Positions 1 to 6,895 of a stretch of DNA of 9,072 bases are shown here, in pieces; position 1 is the stretch's first letter, and the number at the start of each line of letters is the position of its first letter. This DNA is from Prevotellaceae bacterium (GTDB taxonomy: Bacteria > Bacteroidota > Bacteroidia > Bacteroidales > Paludibacteraceae). The DNA is taken from assembly GCA_031290375.1 (NCBI GenBank), contig JAITNR010000129.1, positions 1-9,072 on the forward strand, read 5' to 3'. The position numbers and the translations under genes were made by a program. A model generated the notes under the pieces. That model was not told the DNA's origin. It worked only from the letters and a program-made list of their open reading frames with translations, and searched no databases.

Positions 1-60
1 ACGACCTTTTACTATACCGTTTTTGCAGTGATGTTCGCTGCCACATTTAGGACATTTCAT
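1..60 (-). CDS. IS1-like transposase, N-terminal zinc ribbon (partial)
   Basis: Twenty codons are visible from an ATG at 60-58 before the gene leaves the window: MKCPKCGSEHHCKNGIVKGR. The CPKC pair followed by a third Cys at residue 12 and a basic stretch is the first half of a short zinc ribbon of the kind found at the N-terminus of IS1 InsA-type transposases and related families such as IS1595. In that family this domain binds the element's terminal repeats. No SD is present; a run of ten A residues in the coding sense sits just before the start, as is common in Bacteroidetes. A Bacteroidetes-type promoter lies close upstream. The catalytic part is outside the window, so the IS family and integrity are inference. 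It could instead be another zinc-ribbon protein. Confidence 0.55.
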   Translation of the reverse strand, partial: MKCPKCGSEHHCKNGIVKGR

Positions 61-77
61 ACTGTTTTTTTTTTGAA

Positions 78-146
78 TGCAAAGATAATAAAAAATATCT
101 ATACTAAATCAACAATGCCTATTAAAATATTAGGATTATCTTTGCA
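78..146. repeat. 12-bp perfect inverted repeat flanking a 45-bp spacer
   Basis: TGCAAAGATAAT at 78-89 is the exact reverse complement of ATTATCTTTGCA at 135-146. Each arm contains a TATCTTTG -7-like box pointing outward, so the pair looks like two back-to-back promoter cores. The right arm also forms a 10-bp palindrome CTTTGCAAAG (140-149). Only the left box has a good TTG partner. The arms could also be ends or subterminal sites of the mobile element at the left edge. I see no clear intrinsic terminator for the nuo operon between 61 and 215. Confidence 0.5.
80..112 (-). promoter_or_regulatory. Bacteroidetes-type promoter for the left-edge transposase gene
   Basis: On the minus strand TATCTTTG (87-80) matches the Bacteroidetes -7 consensus TAnnTTTG exactly. 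A TTG at 112-110 lies 22 nt upstream, within the 17-23 nt spacing known for the -33 element. Transcription would start near position 74-76, about 15 nt before the ATG at 60. The promoter is predicted from sequence match only. Confidence 0.5.
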
Positions 147-215
147 AAGGTCTTTCCAACTATCTTTTCAGCCTTCTATCAAAATTGGGGCAACAAGCGG
201 AAAATAGGCGTAACT

Positions 216-1640
216 TCATATTACCCAATTCAAACTATTGATGTAGCTATAAATACCGCTTACCAAGCCAACTGCAAGGATACCGACTACGCAAATCAGC
301 ATACCGATTCTATTGTAGATGTCGCTCTTGAAAGTGGCTACCGCTGACTCTTCGGGCTCTTTAATAAACATTGCCAAGATTATCAGCAAATAGTAATACA
401 AGGAGATAACCGTATTAAGCACCACAATGAAGATCAACACATATTGCCCTGCTGAGGCAGCTGCCAAAAAGATAAACAATTTGCTGAAAAAGCCTACACA
501 AACAGGTATTCCTCCGAGTGAAAATACCGACAACATCATTACCAAAGTGAGTTTGGGATTTGATTTATACAAACCGTTGAAAGCTGCAATAGAGGTTTTC
601 CCACTTTGGTTTTCCACTGCCGAAATCACGGCAAAGGCTGCAAGATTGGAAAATACATAAGCCAGAATGTAATATACAGTTGCCGTCATACCTTGCGCGT
701 TATACGCAATAATACCCACAAGGATATATCCTGCCTGAGAAATTGACGAAAAGGCAAAAAAGCGTTTTATATCTTTTTGTCTGATAGCAAATAAGTTACC
801 CAAAGTAATGGTTATTACCGACAGCCACCAGATAATATTTTGCCAAACGATATCCATACTGCCGAAAACCTTGAAAAGAGCGAATATCAGGGCAAAAGTT
901 GCTGCTCCCTTTGATACTACCGAGAGGTAAGCCGTAACCGATGTCGGTGCCCCCTCATAAACGTCTGCCGTCCAAAGATGAAAAGGCACAAGCGAAAGTT
1001 TGAAACCCAACCCACCAAGGAAAAACACAAGACCAAAGATTGTAACGGGGTTATTAAGAACAGTAAGCGACATATCGTTGAAGTAGAGAGTCCCCATTGC
1101 ACCGTAGAGGAACGACAGTCCAAACAGCATTACGGCAGAAGCGAGAGCCGAAATCAGTATAAATTTAACGCCTGCCTCAGCAGATTTTTCCTGATGCTTG
1201 TTGAACGCAGCCAGGCACGCTAATGGCAACGAAGCCGTTTCCATTCCTATATAAAGCATCATAAAGTTGTTTGCCGATACCATCAGGTACATGCCCAACA
1301 GGGTGATAAGCGTTATGATAAAAAATTCGCCTTTTTCCTCCGACTGTTCCTTGGAATTAAGCCAACGGTATGACTGCAAAAAGACAAGCAGAGTTGCGAT
1401 ATTCAAAATATTTTTCATCAAAACGGTCATATCGGAAGTTACAAAGATACCTCCAAATGCTTCCCCTTCGGGCTTTGGACAAAATCCCCAGAGGGTAAGA
1501 ATTGAAAAAAGTATTATTGATAGCGGATAGAACCACTTCGCCGTTTTACCTGTTGAAAAAATATCACAGAAAAAGAGGATTATCACTACGACTATCAAGC
1601 CTGTCTCTTGTCCCATTAATAAAAAATTACTGAAATTCAT
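216..1640 (-). CDS. nuoN: NADH-quinone oxidoreductase subunit N (antiporter-like proton-pumping subunit)
   Basis: This 474-residue polytopic membrane protein is the antiporter-like complex I subunit nearest the NuoJ/K/A cluster. It is hydrophobic throughout, with about 14 predicted membrane segments. The pumping residues known from E. coli NuoN are all recognisable: Glu134 in IGMETASLP (TM5), Lys214 in LGFKLSLVPFH (TM7), Lys244 in VVSKGAA (TM8) and Lys387 in FFSKLFIF (TM12). The TM7 segment continues into the typical HLWTADVYEGAPT loop. Length agrees with the family (about 450-490). The ATG at 1640 lacks an SD; the upstream sequence is AT-rich. It is the last gene of the nuoIJKLMN run, separated from nuoM by 55 bp, the widest gap in the operon. 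The stop is TGA at 218-216. Identification is secure from both sequence and position. Confidence 0.96.
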   Translation of the reverse strand: MNFSNFLLMGQETGLIVVVIILFFCDIFSTGKTAKWFYPLSIILFSILTLWGFCPKPEGEAFGGIFVTSDMTVLMKNILNIATLLVFLQSYRWLNSKEQSEEKGEFFIITLITLLGMYLMVSANNFMMLYIGMETASLPLACLAAFNKHQEKSAEAGVKFILISALASAVMLFGLSFLYGAMGTLYFNDMSLTVLNNPVTIFGLVFFLGGLGFKLSLVPFHLWTADVYEGAPTSVTAYLSVVSKGAATFALIFALFKVFGSMDIVWQNIIWWLSVITITLGNLFAIRQKDIKRFFAFSSISQAGYILVGIIAYNAQGMTATVYYILAYVFSNLAAFAVISAVENQSGKTSIAAFNGLYKSNPKLTLVMMLSVFSLGGIPVCVGFFSKLFIFLAAASAGQYVLIFIVVLNTVISLYYYLLIILAMFIKEPEESAVATFKSDIYNRIGMLICVVGILAVGLVSGIYSYINSLNWVI

Positions 1641-1669
1641 TTTATTTATAATTTACTAATTACTTAAAG

Positions 1670-1689
1670 AATTTTAATTTTCAATTTTC
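1670..1689. repeat. short heptamer-like repeat in the nuoM-nuoN spacer
   Basis: In the nuo sense the spacer reads gaaaatt (1689-1683), gaaaatt (1682-1676), then the partial unit aaaatt (1675-1670). It is a short, AT-rich 7-bp tandem repeat just after the nuoM stop codon. Its low complexity means chance is possible. It may be an mRNA processing or spacing element between nuoM and nuoN, but nothing in the sequence shows this. Confidence 0.4.
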
Positions 1690-1695
1690 ACCTAA

Positions 1696-3180
1696 CTAAA
1701 CTCCTGCCAACCTCTCAATTATAGGTATAATACTGTTAGAAATCATTTCTGCCACGCCTGACGGATAGAAACCCATAAACACTATTGCCAAAATCAAGCC
1801 TACAGTTGATATTTTTTCGTACCAGGCGGCATCCGCAAGGTGTAAATGATGTTCATTCTGAACAGGTCCGTAAAGTATCTTCCCTACTGTACGCAAAATA
1901 TAAACTGCCGTAATAACTATTGAACAGCAAGCAATTATCGTCAAAACTGTTCTAAACACTCCTGCATTTTGGAACGAACCGACAAATATTGTCATCTCTG
2001 CCACAAATCCGCTTAGTCCGGGCAATCCCAGAGAAGCCAAACCTGCTATCACATAACAGACCGAGGCAAACGGCATTATTTTCATCAAGCCGCCCATTTC
2101 TCTGATGTCGCGGGTGTGAGTTCTGCCATAAATCAATCCAATCAAGGCAAAGAAGAGTGCCGTCATAAGTCCGTGCGAAAGCATTTGCATAATCGCGCCT
2201 GTCATTGCTGTGCGGTTCATCATTAGAATTGCGAACAAAACCAGCCCGCAATGACTTACAGACGAGTATGCGTTGATATATTTGAGGTCGGTTTGCACCA
2301 CAGCACTGAACGCCCCATAAACTACGCTTATACCTGTCAGTATCAGGAATATCCAGCCCAATTCGTGTGCCGCTTCAGGCATAAGGTAGATAGCAACACG
2401 AAAACAGCCGTAACCTCCGAGTTTCATCAGCACTCCTGCGTGCAACATTGACACCGCCGTAGGTGCAGAGGCGTGACCATCGGGCGACCACGTGTGAAAA
2501 GGAAACAAGGCACCTAAAACCCCAAAACCCAAGAAAGTTGCAGGGAAAATCCAACGTTGGTGTTCGATTGGAATATGCAGATTATTGGCAATTTCTAACA
2601 GATTGAAAGTTACATGCCCCGAAGTGTAAAAAATACCTATTATTCCTACCAAAAGAAAAGCCGAGCCGCCCATAAGCATAAGGGTGAGTTTCATTGCGGC
2701 ATACTCCTTTTTGCCTGTTCCCCAAAGTCCTATCAGCAGGTACATTGGAATAAGGGCAACTTCGTAAAACATAAACATTGAAAACAGGTCAATTGTTATG
2801 AAAAATCCATACACTCCTATTGAGAGCAGGCAGTACCAGAGAAAAAACTCTTTTGCCATATTCATATTCCACGAGGAGAAAACGCCCGTGAAAACGATTA
2901 TTGACGAAAGCATAAGCATTGCCACCGAAATACCGTCAACGCCTACAGTAAAGGATATGTTAAGCGGAGCATACCAACTCCAACTCGAAATGAAAAGCAT
3001 CTCGGCAATCGGGTCAATTGCACGTTCCCTCAAAAACAATATTACCAACACTATCGAAAGTGCAAGCAACGCGGTTGCCCCTGCAACCATAATCGACCTG
3101 ATAGTCTTCATGCTGTTAGTCAAAAACAACAAGCCTATCATCAAAATCGGAATAAATACAAATAACAGTAATATATTCAT
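1696..3180 (-). CDS. nuoM: NADH-quinone oxidoreductase subunit M (antiporter-like proton-pumping subunit)
   Basis: This 494-residue polytopic protein is the middle antiporter-like pump of complex I. I chose the ATG at 3180 (MNILLL...); the frame stays open to a TTG at 3186, which would add only Met-Ile and has no supporting SD. Recognisable residues in this numbering are Glu140 in FYEVALIP (TM5), Lys253 in HAGVLMKLGGYG (TM8) and Glu395 in GFVAEMTIF (TM12). The expected TM7 lysine (E. coli Lys234, motif VKxPxxPxH) is absent: the segment reads GFGVLGALFPFHTW with Leu222 at that position, and the loop is SPDGH rather than LPDAH. I recall this variant type from other Bacteroidetes-like NuoM proteins, so it is probably a lineage form rather than damage. 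The gene is intact, starts 13 bp after the nuoL stop, and ends with TAG. Confidence 0.95.
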   Translation of the reverse strand: MNILLLFVFIPILMIGLLFLTNSMKTIRSIMVAGATALLALSIVLVILFLRERAIDPIAEMLFISSWSWYAPLNISFTVGVDGISVAMLMLSSIIVFTGVFSSWNMNMAKEFFLWYCLLSIGVYGFFITIDLFSMFMFYEVALIPMYLLIGLWGTGKKEYAAMKLTLMLMGGSAFLLVGIIGIFYTSGHVTFNLLEIANNLHIPIEHQRWIFPATFLGFGVLGALFPFHTWSPDGHASAPTAVSMLHAGVLMKLGGYGCFRVAIYLMPEAAHELGWIFLILTGISVVYGAFSAVVQTDLKYINAYSSVSHCGLVLFAILMMNRTAMTGAIMQMLSHGLMTALFFALIGLIYGRTHTRDIREMGGLMKIMPFASVCYVIAGLASLGLPGLSGFVAEMTIFVGSFQNAGVFRTVLTIIACCSIVITAVYILRTVGKILYGPVQNEHHLHLADAAWYEKISTVGLILAIVFMGFYPSGVAEMISNSIIPIIERLAGV

Positions 3181-3193
3181 AATCAACTATTTT

Positions 3194-5107
3194 TTAAAGA
3201 AATAAAACCAACAATGCAATTACCAGAGTGCCTGCTACAAAGAACCACGTATAGAACTGCACCTGCCCCGACTGCAAGCCTCTGATGGCGGTGGAAGATT
3301 TTTGAGTAACCCAAGCCAGTCCGTTCATTGAGCCGTCAATGATATGGCGGTCAAACCACTTGATGGGCTCGCAGATATAACGAAAAACAACGGTTTTTGT
3401 AACCCAGCCCCAAACTTCATCCATATAGAATTTTTTCAATGAAGCGGTATATAAACCACCCATTTTTTGAGCAATTTCGGCAGGTTTTGTGCTTGCTTTT
3501 CTGTAAAGCATTCTCGCAACAAAAATACCTGTTACCGCAACAACAAGGCTCAAAGAGGCAACTTTCCAATCAATATGCGTATAGAAAGGCATATTGTCGC
3601 TGCTGATAAAGTTTGCAAACGGAATTAGACCCGAAAAGATTGAGAAAACAGCAAGTATCACAAGCGGCACTGCCATTGTCCATGGCGATTCGTGAGGTTT
3701 GTGGTGTCCGTCATATTTTTTATCTCCATTCCAAAAGATTGAATAATAGAGCCTCCACATATAAAATGCCGTCAAACCCGCAACAAACCATAGTGTCCAG
3801 AAAATTGCAGGGTGATTGTGATAGGCGGCTGCAAGTATTTCATCTTTGGAGAAAAAGCCCGAAAATGGAATTATACCCGCAATAGCCAGACAAGCTATCG
3901 CAAAGGTGATATTGGTTATCGGCATATATTTTCTCAGGTTGCCCATATCTTTCATTTCGTTGCTATGAACTGCGTGAATAACCGAGCCTGCTCCCAAGAA
4001 CAACAGTGCCTTAAAGAACGCATGAGTAAAGAGGTGGAACATGGAAGCCATATAGCCCAATCCATCGTGCCCGCCGTATTCCGACACGCCGAGAGCTACC
4101 ATCATATAGGCTATCTGCGAAATTGTCGAAAAAGCCAACACCCTCTTAATATCTGTCTGCGTAATGGCAATCACCGCCGCAAACAGAGCCGTAAATGCTC
4201 CCACGTATGCAATCATTGTCAGCACATCGGGGGCAGCAAAGAAATATACAGGGAACATACGAGCCACAAGGAACACACCTGCCACCACCATTGTAGCTGC
4301 ATGAATTAATGCGGACACAGGCGTAGGACCCTCCATTGCATCCGGCAGCCAAATATGCAACGGAAACATTGCCGACTTGCCGGCACCACCCATAAAAATC
4401 AGTGCCAAAGCCCACGTAGCAAGCGATAAACCCATAAATGTGCCGCCTGCAAAAGAGGTCGTTACCAATTCGGCATCATTTGCGGTAAGAGACGCAAAAT
4501 CAAATGTTTTTGTGTAGAAAGAAAGAATTAAGATTCCAATCAAAAAGCCCAAATCTGCAAATCTTGTAACGATAAATGCCTTTTTGGACGCCGCCACGGC
4601 AGAAGGTTTTTGATAGTAAAATCCTATCAACGAATAAGAACTGACGCCTACCAATTCCCAAAAAATATACATTTGGAAAATGTTTGTTGCAACCACCAGT
4701 CCGAGCATTGAAAAACTGAACAGCGACAGAAGGGCGTAATAACGCTGAAAGCCTGTTTCACCTTTCATATAGCCCAAACTATAGATATGCACCATAAGCG
4801 ATACAGTGGTGATAACAACAAGCATCATCACTGAAATCGGGTCTAACAGAACTCCCAAATCAATGTGCAACAGGTCGGTAAATTTTAACCAAACAAAGTT
4901 AAAAGGCACAATTTGCGACCAACTCTCGCCTATTTTACCAACATTGAAAAAATACTGAAAGGCAACCGTATAGGCAAGCACCGCACACAGTCCCATACCC
5001 AAAGTGCCGATTAGACCGGCAACATTAGGTTTTAACTTACCTCCGACAAGTCCCAAAAACAGGAACAGGAGAAAAGGTGTGATAACAATTAAAATACTGT
5101 ATTCCAT
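3194..5107 (-). CDS. nuoL: NADH-quinone oxidoreductase subunit L (distal antiporter-like proton-pumping subunit)
   Basis: This 637-residue protein is the distal pump of the complex I membrane arm. Key residues of the family are present: Glu151 in FWELVGVSSYSLIGF (TM5), Lys244 in GGAGKSAMFPLHIWLPDAM (TM7), Lys366 in HAFFKALLF, and the Lys421-Asp422 pair in GFFSKDEIL (TM12). The loop after TM7, MEGPTPVSALIHAATMVVAG, is typical of NuoL. The C-terminal part (about residues 540-637) fits the long lateral helix HL plus a final anchoring membrane helix that braces NuoM and NuoN. Length matches the family (about 610-660). The ATG at 5107 follows the nuoK stop by 4 bp, indicating co-transcription and probably translational coupling. 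The stop is TAA at 3196-3194. An MrpA or hydrogenase-4 origin is unlikely because nuoI, nuoJ and nuoK are adjacent. Confidence 0.96.
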   Translation of the reverse strand: MEYSILIVITPFLLFLFLGLVGGKLKPNVAGLIGTLGMGLCAVLAYTVAFQYFFNVGKIGESWSQIVPFNFVWLKFTDLLHIDLGVLLDPISVMMLVVITTVSLMVHIYSLGYMKGETGFQRYYALLSLFSFSMLGLVVATNIFQMYIFWELVGVSSYSLIGFYYQKPSAVAASKKAFIVTRFADLGFLIGILILSFYTKTFDFASLTANDAELVTTSFAGGTFMGLSLATWALALIFMGGAGKSAMFPLHIWLPDAMEGPTPVSALIHAATMVVAGVFLVARMFPVYFFAAPDVLTMIAYVGAFTALFAAVIAITQTDIKRVLAFSTISQIAYMMVALGVSEYGGHDGLGYMASMFHLFTHAFFKALLFLGAGSVIHAVHSNEMKDMGNLRKYMPITNITFAIACLAIAGIIPFSGFFSKDEILAAAYHNHPAIFWTLWFVAGLTAFYMWRLYYSIFWNGDKKYDGHHKPHESPWTMAVPLVILAVFSIFSGLIPFANFISSDNMPFYTHIDWKVASLSLVVAVTGIFVARMLYRKASTKPAEIAQKMGGLYTASLKKFYMDEVWGWVTKTVVFRYICEPIKWFDRHIIDGSMNGLAWVTQKSSTAIRGLQSGQVQFYTWFFVAGTLVIALLVLFL

Positions 5108-5111
5108 ATTT

Positions 5112-5420
5112 TTACCCCCTCATTTTACTTGCATCGTTAATATTGATATTGCCAAGTTTGCGATATGCATTGATTATGATAGCCAAAGCAACAGCGGTTT
5201 CGGCGGCAGTAATAGCAATACCGAACAGGGCAAAAAACATACCTTCCAACTGATGTGGAAACAAAAATCTGTTGAACGCCGCAAAATTGATTTCCACCGC
5301 ATTAAGAACCAGTTCCAAAGAAATAAGAACGGCAATCATACTTTTTCTTGTAATAAATCCGAAGATTCCGATAAAAAACATCAATGTGCTTATTACCAAA
5401 TAAAATTCCAACTTTATCAT
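5112..5420 (-). CDS. nuoK: NADH-quinone oxidoreductase subunit K
   Basis: This 102-residue protein has three membrane helices, the standard NuoK size and layout. The two membrane glutamates known to be needed for proton transfer in E. coli NuoK (Glu36, Glu72) correspond to Glu36 in LISLELVLNAVEINF and Glu74 in ITAAETAVALAIII. NuoK sits beside NuoJ, NuoA and NuoN and forms part of the proton path nearest the quinone module. The ATG at 5420 overlaps the nuoJ stop codon (ATGA, 4 bp), so translation is probably coupled. The polar C-terminal tail (about residues 85-102) is slightly long. The call is secure from sequence and position. Confidence 0.95.
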   Translation of the reverse strand: MIKLEFYLVISTLMFFIGIFGFITRKSMIAVLISLELVLNAVEINFAAFNRFLFPHQLEGMFFALFGIAITAAETAVALAIIINAYRKLGNININDASKMRG

Positions 5421-5947
5421 AACTCTTTATCTTTTCTTGCTATTAATATTCCACCTATTATGCAGGCTAACAACATAACACTGAGTACCTCAAAGGGCAA
5501 CAGATATTGATATTTTTCCGTTCCCATAAGAGTTTGACCTATAAGTTGCATGCTAAGTTGTTCGTCTCCAAACACTACTGTGTTGTTGGAAAACAAAAAC
5601 TTGCTTTTCCACAGCATAAAAAACGTTACACCTGTACCAAACAAAATCATAAGAGCTGCATACAGGTAGCGTTTCTTTTCGTGAGGCAACAGAGCCTCAT
5701 CTTTTTTGGTAGTAAGAAAGATGGCAAATACAAAGAGTATCACCACTCCACCCGCATACACCGACACCTGAACAGCCGCCAAAAAGTGGTAGTTCAAAAA
5801 AAGGTAAATGCCTGCCGTACAAATCAGTACCAGCAACAGATATGTTGCCGACCGCAACAAACTTTTTGTGGTAATGGCAAACACTGACAACAGCAGCATT
5901 GCCAATCCCAAAATCGAAAATAAGATTAAATTAACTATCGGATTCAT
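5417..5947 (-). CDS. nuoJ: NADH-quinone oxidoreductase subunit J
   Basis: This 176-residue protein has about five membrane helices. The family hallmark in TM3 is present: FLAAVQVSVYAGGVVILF, with Tyr64 matching the conserved tyrosine of the pi-bulge region (E. coli Tyr59) that changes conformation during turnover. The cytoplasmic loop KKDEALLPHEKKR separates TM3 from TM4, and the last helix ends in a basic tail ARKDKEL. Length is normal for Bacteroidetes-type NuoJ. It overlaps nuoI (stop at 5944-5946 over the ATG at 5947) and nuoK by 4 bp each, a sign of translational coupling in a stable membrane module. Confidence 0.95.
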   Translation of the reverse strand: MNPIVNLILFSILGLAMLLLSVFAITTKSLLRSATYLLLVLICTAGIYLFLNYHFLAAVQVSVYAGGVVILFVFAIFLTTKKDEALLPHEKKRYLYAALMILFGTGVTFFMLWKSKFLFSNNTVVFGDEQLSMQLIGQTLMGTEKYQYLLPFEVLSVMLLACIIGGILIARKDKEL

Positions 5948-6432
5948 ATTTCTTTATTTTCATTAATTATTTTTTCCTTAACAACCAGACTTGAACCCTC
6001 TGCATTCAGCGTGTTGAGCATTCTGGAACGTGTAAATACGGCGTGTTCAAAATTGTTTGACCATTCTATTGCCTTCTGAGGACAGGAAACAGTGCAGAGA
6101 GAACAATAGGTACAACTGCCCAAGTCGTACAGATACCTGTCAAGTACCTTTTTTTCCTTGCCTGTCAGTTCATCAATCACTTTTTTGCCGATAACCTGAA
6201 TAGTACCGTTTGGGCAATTCATTTCGCAAATACTGCAAGCGGTGCATTTGTGCTGATTGTTCTCATTATGAGGCATAATCAACTCTCCACGCATTCTGTC
6301 ATACGGAAAAACCTTGCCTCTGTTTTCGGGATACTCTTCCGTTACCTTTGGACGTATCAGATTGAGGAACGAGATATACATTCCCTGCATCAGTCGCCAG
6401 ATTCCTACAAAAAAATTCTTTATGTAATCCAT
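5944..6432 (-). CDS. nuoI: NADH-quinone oxidoreductase subunit I, 2x[4Fe-4S] ferredoxin subunit
   Basis: This 162-residue peripheral-arm subunit of complex I carries clusters N6a and N6b, which pass electrons to NuoB and quinone. Two complete ferredoxin motifs are visible: Cys63-x2-Cys66-x2-Cys69-x3-Cys73-Pro and Cys107-x2-Cys110-x2-Cys113-x3-Cys117-Pro. The N-terminal amphipathic helix (about residues 1-27) would rest on the membrane. The segment PKVTEEYPENRG and the conserved MPHNENNQHKCTACSICEMN are typical of NuoI rather than free ferredoxin, as is the C-terminal FEHAVFTRSRML. It is the first gene of the run in this window: upstream is a promoter-like site and no nuoH, which usually precedes nuoI. 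The ATG at 6432 has no SD. No cluster ligand is missing. Confidence 0.95.
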   Translation of the reverse strand: MDYIKNFFVGIWRLMQGMYISFLNLIRPKVTEEYPENRGKVFPYDRMRGELIMPHNENNQHKCTACSICEMNCPNGTIQVIGKKVIDELTGKEKKVLDRYLYDLGSCTYCSLCTVSCPQKAIEWSNNFEHAVFTRSRMLNTLNAEGSSLVVKEKIINENKEI

Positions 6433-6492
6433 CTTTTTTAATAGATAAAATAGGGTTAAGAGACTTTAAAAGAAAGCTCAAAAAATTCGGTG

Positions 6493-6500
6493 CAAAGTTA
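6493..6500 (-). promoter_or_regulatory. Bacteroidetes -7 box upstream of nuoI
   Basis: The minus strand reads TAACTTTG (6500-6493), a perfect TAnnTTTG, followed by CA as often seen. The -33 region is weak: TTA (one mismatch to TTG) about 18 nt upstream. Predicted start is near 6487, giving a leader of roughly 55 nt before the nuoI ATG. This supports nuoI as the first gene of its transcript. Confidence 0.5.
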
Positions 6501-6573
6501 CACATAAATTTTGAATTTTAACCCGTAATTTTTATTTTGTATAAATATTGACCTACACTATCCTGTGAAAAAT

Positions 6574-6600
6574 AATGAACAATGAACAATGAACAATGAA
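6574..6600. repeat. heptamer tandem repeat, (AATGAAC) x3.9
   Basis: AATGAAC occurs at 6574-6580, 6581-6587 and 6588-6594, followed by the partial unit AATGAA at 6595-6600. The copies are perfect. Copy number could vary by replication slippage. It lies roughly 75-110 bp upstream of the nuoI promoter and about 290 bp upstream of the pstS promoter, outside any coding frame. Function is unknown; similar heptamer arrays occur in intergenic DNA of several bacterial groups. Confidence 0.8.
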
Positions 6601-6635
6601 TGCGTTCTCTACAGACTTTTTATTTCATTTGGGTA

Positions 6636-6816
6636 TTATCTATTTTTTGTGTATATGTGAATTATGAAAATTATATGAAAAATAAAGTTGCACAATTAAA
6701 AAATTTCACTTACCCTTGCACCCGATTTTTATATACAAAAAAAGATAAAAATAGATAACCCTTAAGGCATGTGAAATAAATAACATATTAAGTTATAATT
6801 TATAACTATCTATTTT
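6636..6816. repeat. dispersed TATCTATTTT motif, three copies
   Basis: TTATCTATTTTT is at 6636-6647, its exact reverse complement AAAAATAGATAA at 6747-6758 (12 bp perfect), and a 10-bp copy TATCTATTTT at 6807-6816, directly abutting the palindrome at 6791-6807. Three copies within about 180 bp upstream of pstS could be protein binding sites, though the AT-rich background raises the chance rate. Confidence 0.45.
6791..6807. promoter_or_regulatory. 17-bp perfect palindrome, candidate operator upstream of pstS
   Basis: AGTTATAA (6791-6798), one central T, then TTATAACT (6800-6807) form a perfect 8+1+8 palindrome. Its centre lies about 100 bp upstream of the predicted pstS start site. Such symmetry suits a homodimeric DNA-binding protein. 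It does not resemble the direct-repeat PhoB box of Proteobacteria, and no regulator gene is in the window, so the binding partner is unknown. Confidence 0.4.
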
Positions 6817-6887
6817 CCAAAAATCTCTGTTACTTTATCTTCACTGTATTTTCATATTTTCTTCTTTAAATCGTTACTTTGATAGAG

Positions 6888-6895
6888 TAATTTTG
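6888..6895 (+). promoter_or_regulatory. Bacteroidetes -7 box upstream of pstS
   Basis: TAATTTTG at 6888-6895 matches TAnnTTTG exactly and is followed by CA. The -33 region holds TTT (about 6865-6867) instead of TTG, with 20-nt spacing. A weak -33 element suits a promoter that depends on an activator, as expected for phosphate-starvation genes. Predicted start is near 6901, giving a leader of about 44 nt that is very A-rich (three runs of 8-9 A). Confidence 0.55.

Noticed and set aside
118..134. Hairpin considered as a nuo operon terminator
   Set aside because: Only four paired bases before a mismatch, AT-rich, and no following T-run in the nuo direction.
3812..4309. 165-codon open frame on the plus strand, rich in His, Cys and Ser
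   Set aside because: It lies antisense inside nuoL, which has a clear family match; the odd composition is what the reverse complement of hydrophobic codons produces.
1696..5107. nuoL/nuoM-like genes as part of an Mrp antiporter or membrane-bound hydrogenase
   Set aside because: Adjacent nuoI, nuoJ, nuoK and nuoN with typical order and overlaps identify complex I.
5004..5510. 168-codon open frame on the plus strand across nuoL, nuoK and nuoJ starts
   Set aside because: It spans three well-supported genes in antisense and has no recognisable domain or leader.
6299..6505. 68-codon frame overlapping the nuoI start, considered as a nuoH remnant
   Set aside because: It mostly overlaps nuoI out of frame and has no membrane segments or NuoH motifs.
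6574..6600. Heptamer array considered as a CRISPR-like or phage attachment repeat
   Set aside because: Units are 7 bp with no spacers, and no cas or integrase gene is present.
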